A stretch of DNA of 64,000 nt from DASQZK01 sp963732905 (GTDB lineage: Bacteria > Bacteroidota > Bacteroidia > Bacteroidales > GCA-2748055). A program made the translations under genes and the position numbers. The notes below the pieces were generated by a model that searched no databases, was not told the DNA's origin, and saw only the letters and a list, made by a program, of their open reading frames with translations. The DNA is taken from positions 682,001 to 746,000 of the forward strand of contig CAVTBM010000001.1 in NCBI GenBank assembly GCA_963732905.1, in the 5' to 3' direction. Position 1 is the first letter of the stretch. Each line of letters starts with the position of its first letter. Below, in pieces: positions 63,802-64,000 of this stretch.

Positions 63802-64000
63802 ATGGATATCAATGAACTTACAAGGCACAGGGATGAGTACCCACTGTCGCCGGCCGATCCGGAAGTGATACCGGCTCCGACGTTCTGGCCCGTATTTCTC
63901 GCCTTCGGGGTGCTGATGCTTTTTTGGGGACTCATCACATCCTTTATCATGATTGCGGCCGGCATCATAGTGGCAGGTATCTCAGTGTCAGGATGGATAA
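63802..64000 (+). CDS. small cytochrome oxidase subunit (subunit IV-like), partial at window end
   Basis: The frame from ATG 63802 is open to the window end (66 codons). After a polar N-terminus ELTRHRDEYPLSPADPEV there is FWPVFLAFGVLMLFWGLITSF, then a second hydrophobic segment IAAGIIVAGISVSGWI. A short two-helix protein at this operon position fits a small accessory subunit of the caa3 oxidase. It begins ten bases after the ctaG stop. Confidence 0.65.
   Translation, partial: MDINELTRHRDEYPLSPADPEVIPAPTFWPVFLAFGVLMLFWGLITSFIMIAAGIIVAGISVSGWI

Overview
This window looks like chromosomal DNA from a Bacteroidota member, probably class Bacteroidia and an environmental, oxygen-respiring lineage. 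The signs are a SusC/SusD pair, a second TonB receptor with an STN domain followed by a DUF4249 protein, a type IX secretion sorting tail, a BACON domain, many lipoprotein signals, several intergenic boxes matching the Bacteroidota -7 promoter consensus TAnnTTTG, and a caa3-type cytochrome oxidase operon. Base composition looks mid-40s percent GC by eye. I see no tRNA, rRNA, CRISPR array, intact insertion sequence or phage gene.

Layout. 1-2 kb: end-truncated alpha/beta hydrolase, a small membrane protein and a 77-bp inverted repeat. 2-14.1 kb: a polysaccharide utilisation operon read right to left (susC, susD, a membrane-anchored spermidine-synthase-like protein, a GH78-type hydrolase, a GH20 hexosaminidase). 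14.1-18 kb: an F420/NADP-reductase-like gene and a small acidic protein lie between two copies of a 34-bp direct repeat, then a GH28 lipoprotein. 18-27 kb: GNAT-nitrilase fusion, ABC exporter pair with an opposing ABC remnant, CorA-like transporter, a small conserved-looking protein, an SDR, and two inverted copies of a 150-bp non-coding repeat. 27-36 kb: secreted SGNH hydrolase (T9SS cargo), S1 sulfatase, a GT39-like glycosyltransferase flanked by repeat-rich DNA, a charged secreted protein and a GH140-type hydrolase. 36-39.8 kb: membrane proteins and a second GT39-like enzyme. 39.9-40.6 kb: a 25-unit, 28-bp minisatellite directly upstream of a DEAD-box RNA helicase. 42.5-49.6 kb: a leftward operon of DUF4249 lipoprotein, unknown secreted protein, STN-type TonB receptor and MG2/plug protein. 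49.9-64 kb: a rightward stress, signalling and respiration region (HEAT protein, tandem Usp, 14-TM MFS exporter, OmpR-type regulator, CHASE3 hybrid kinase, receiver-kinase, NRAMP-Usp fusion, then caa3 oxidase subunits II, I, III, CtaG and a small subunit cut by the window end).

How it fits together. The left half is mainly glycan capture and breakdown: the susCD operon carries hexosaminidase and rhamnosidase-type enzymes, and GH28, sulfatase, SGNH esterase-like and GH140-type proteins nearby suggest pectin-like or sulfated heteropolysaccharides. The right half couples signal relay and metal uptake to aerobic respiration. The least ordinary items are the repeat families (28-bp minisatellite, 260-bp triplication, 150-bp inverted pair, 34-bp direct repeats), the spermidine-synthase-like protein inside a susCD operon, the NRAMP-Usp fusion beside a three-protein phosphorelay, and the plug-bearing MG2 protein without a barrel. 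I found no clear defence island or wholly new system.
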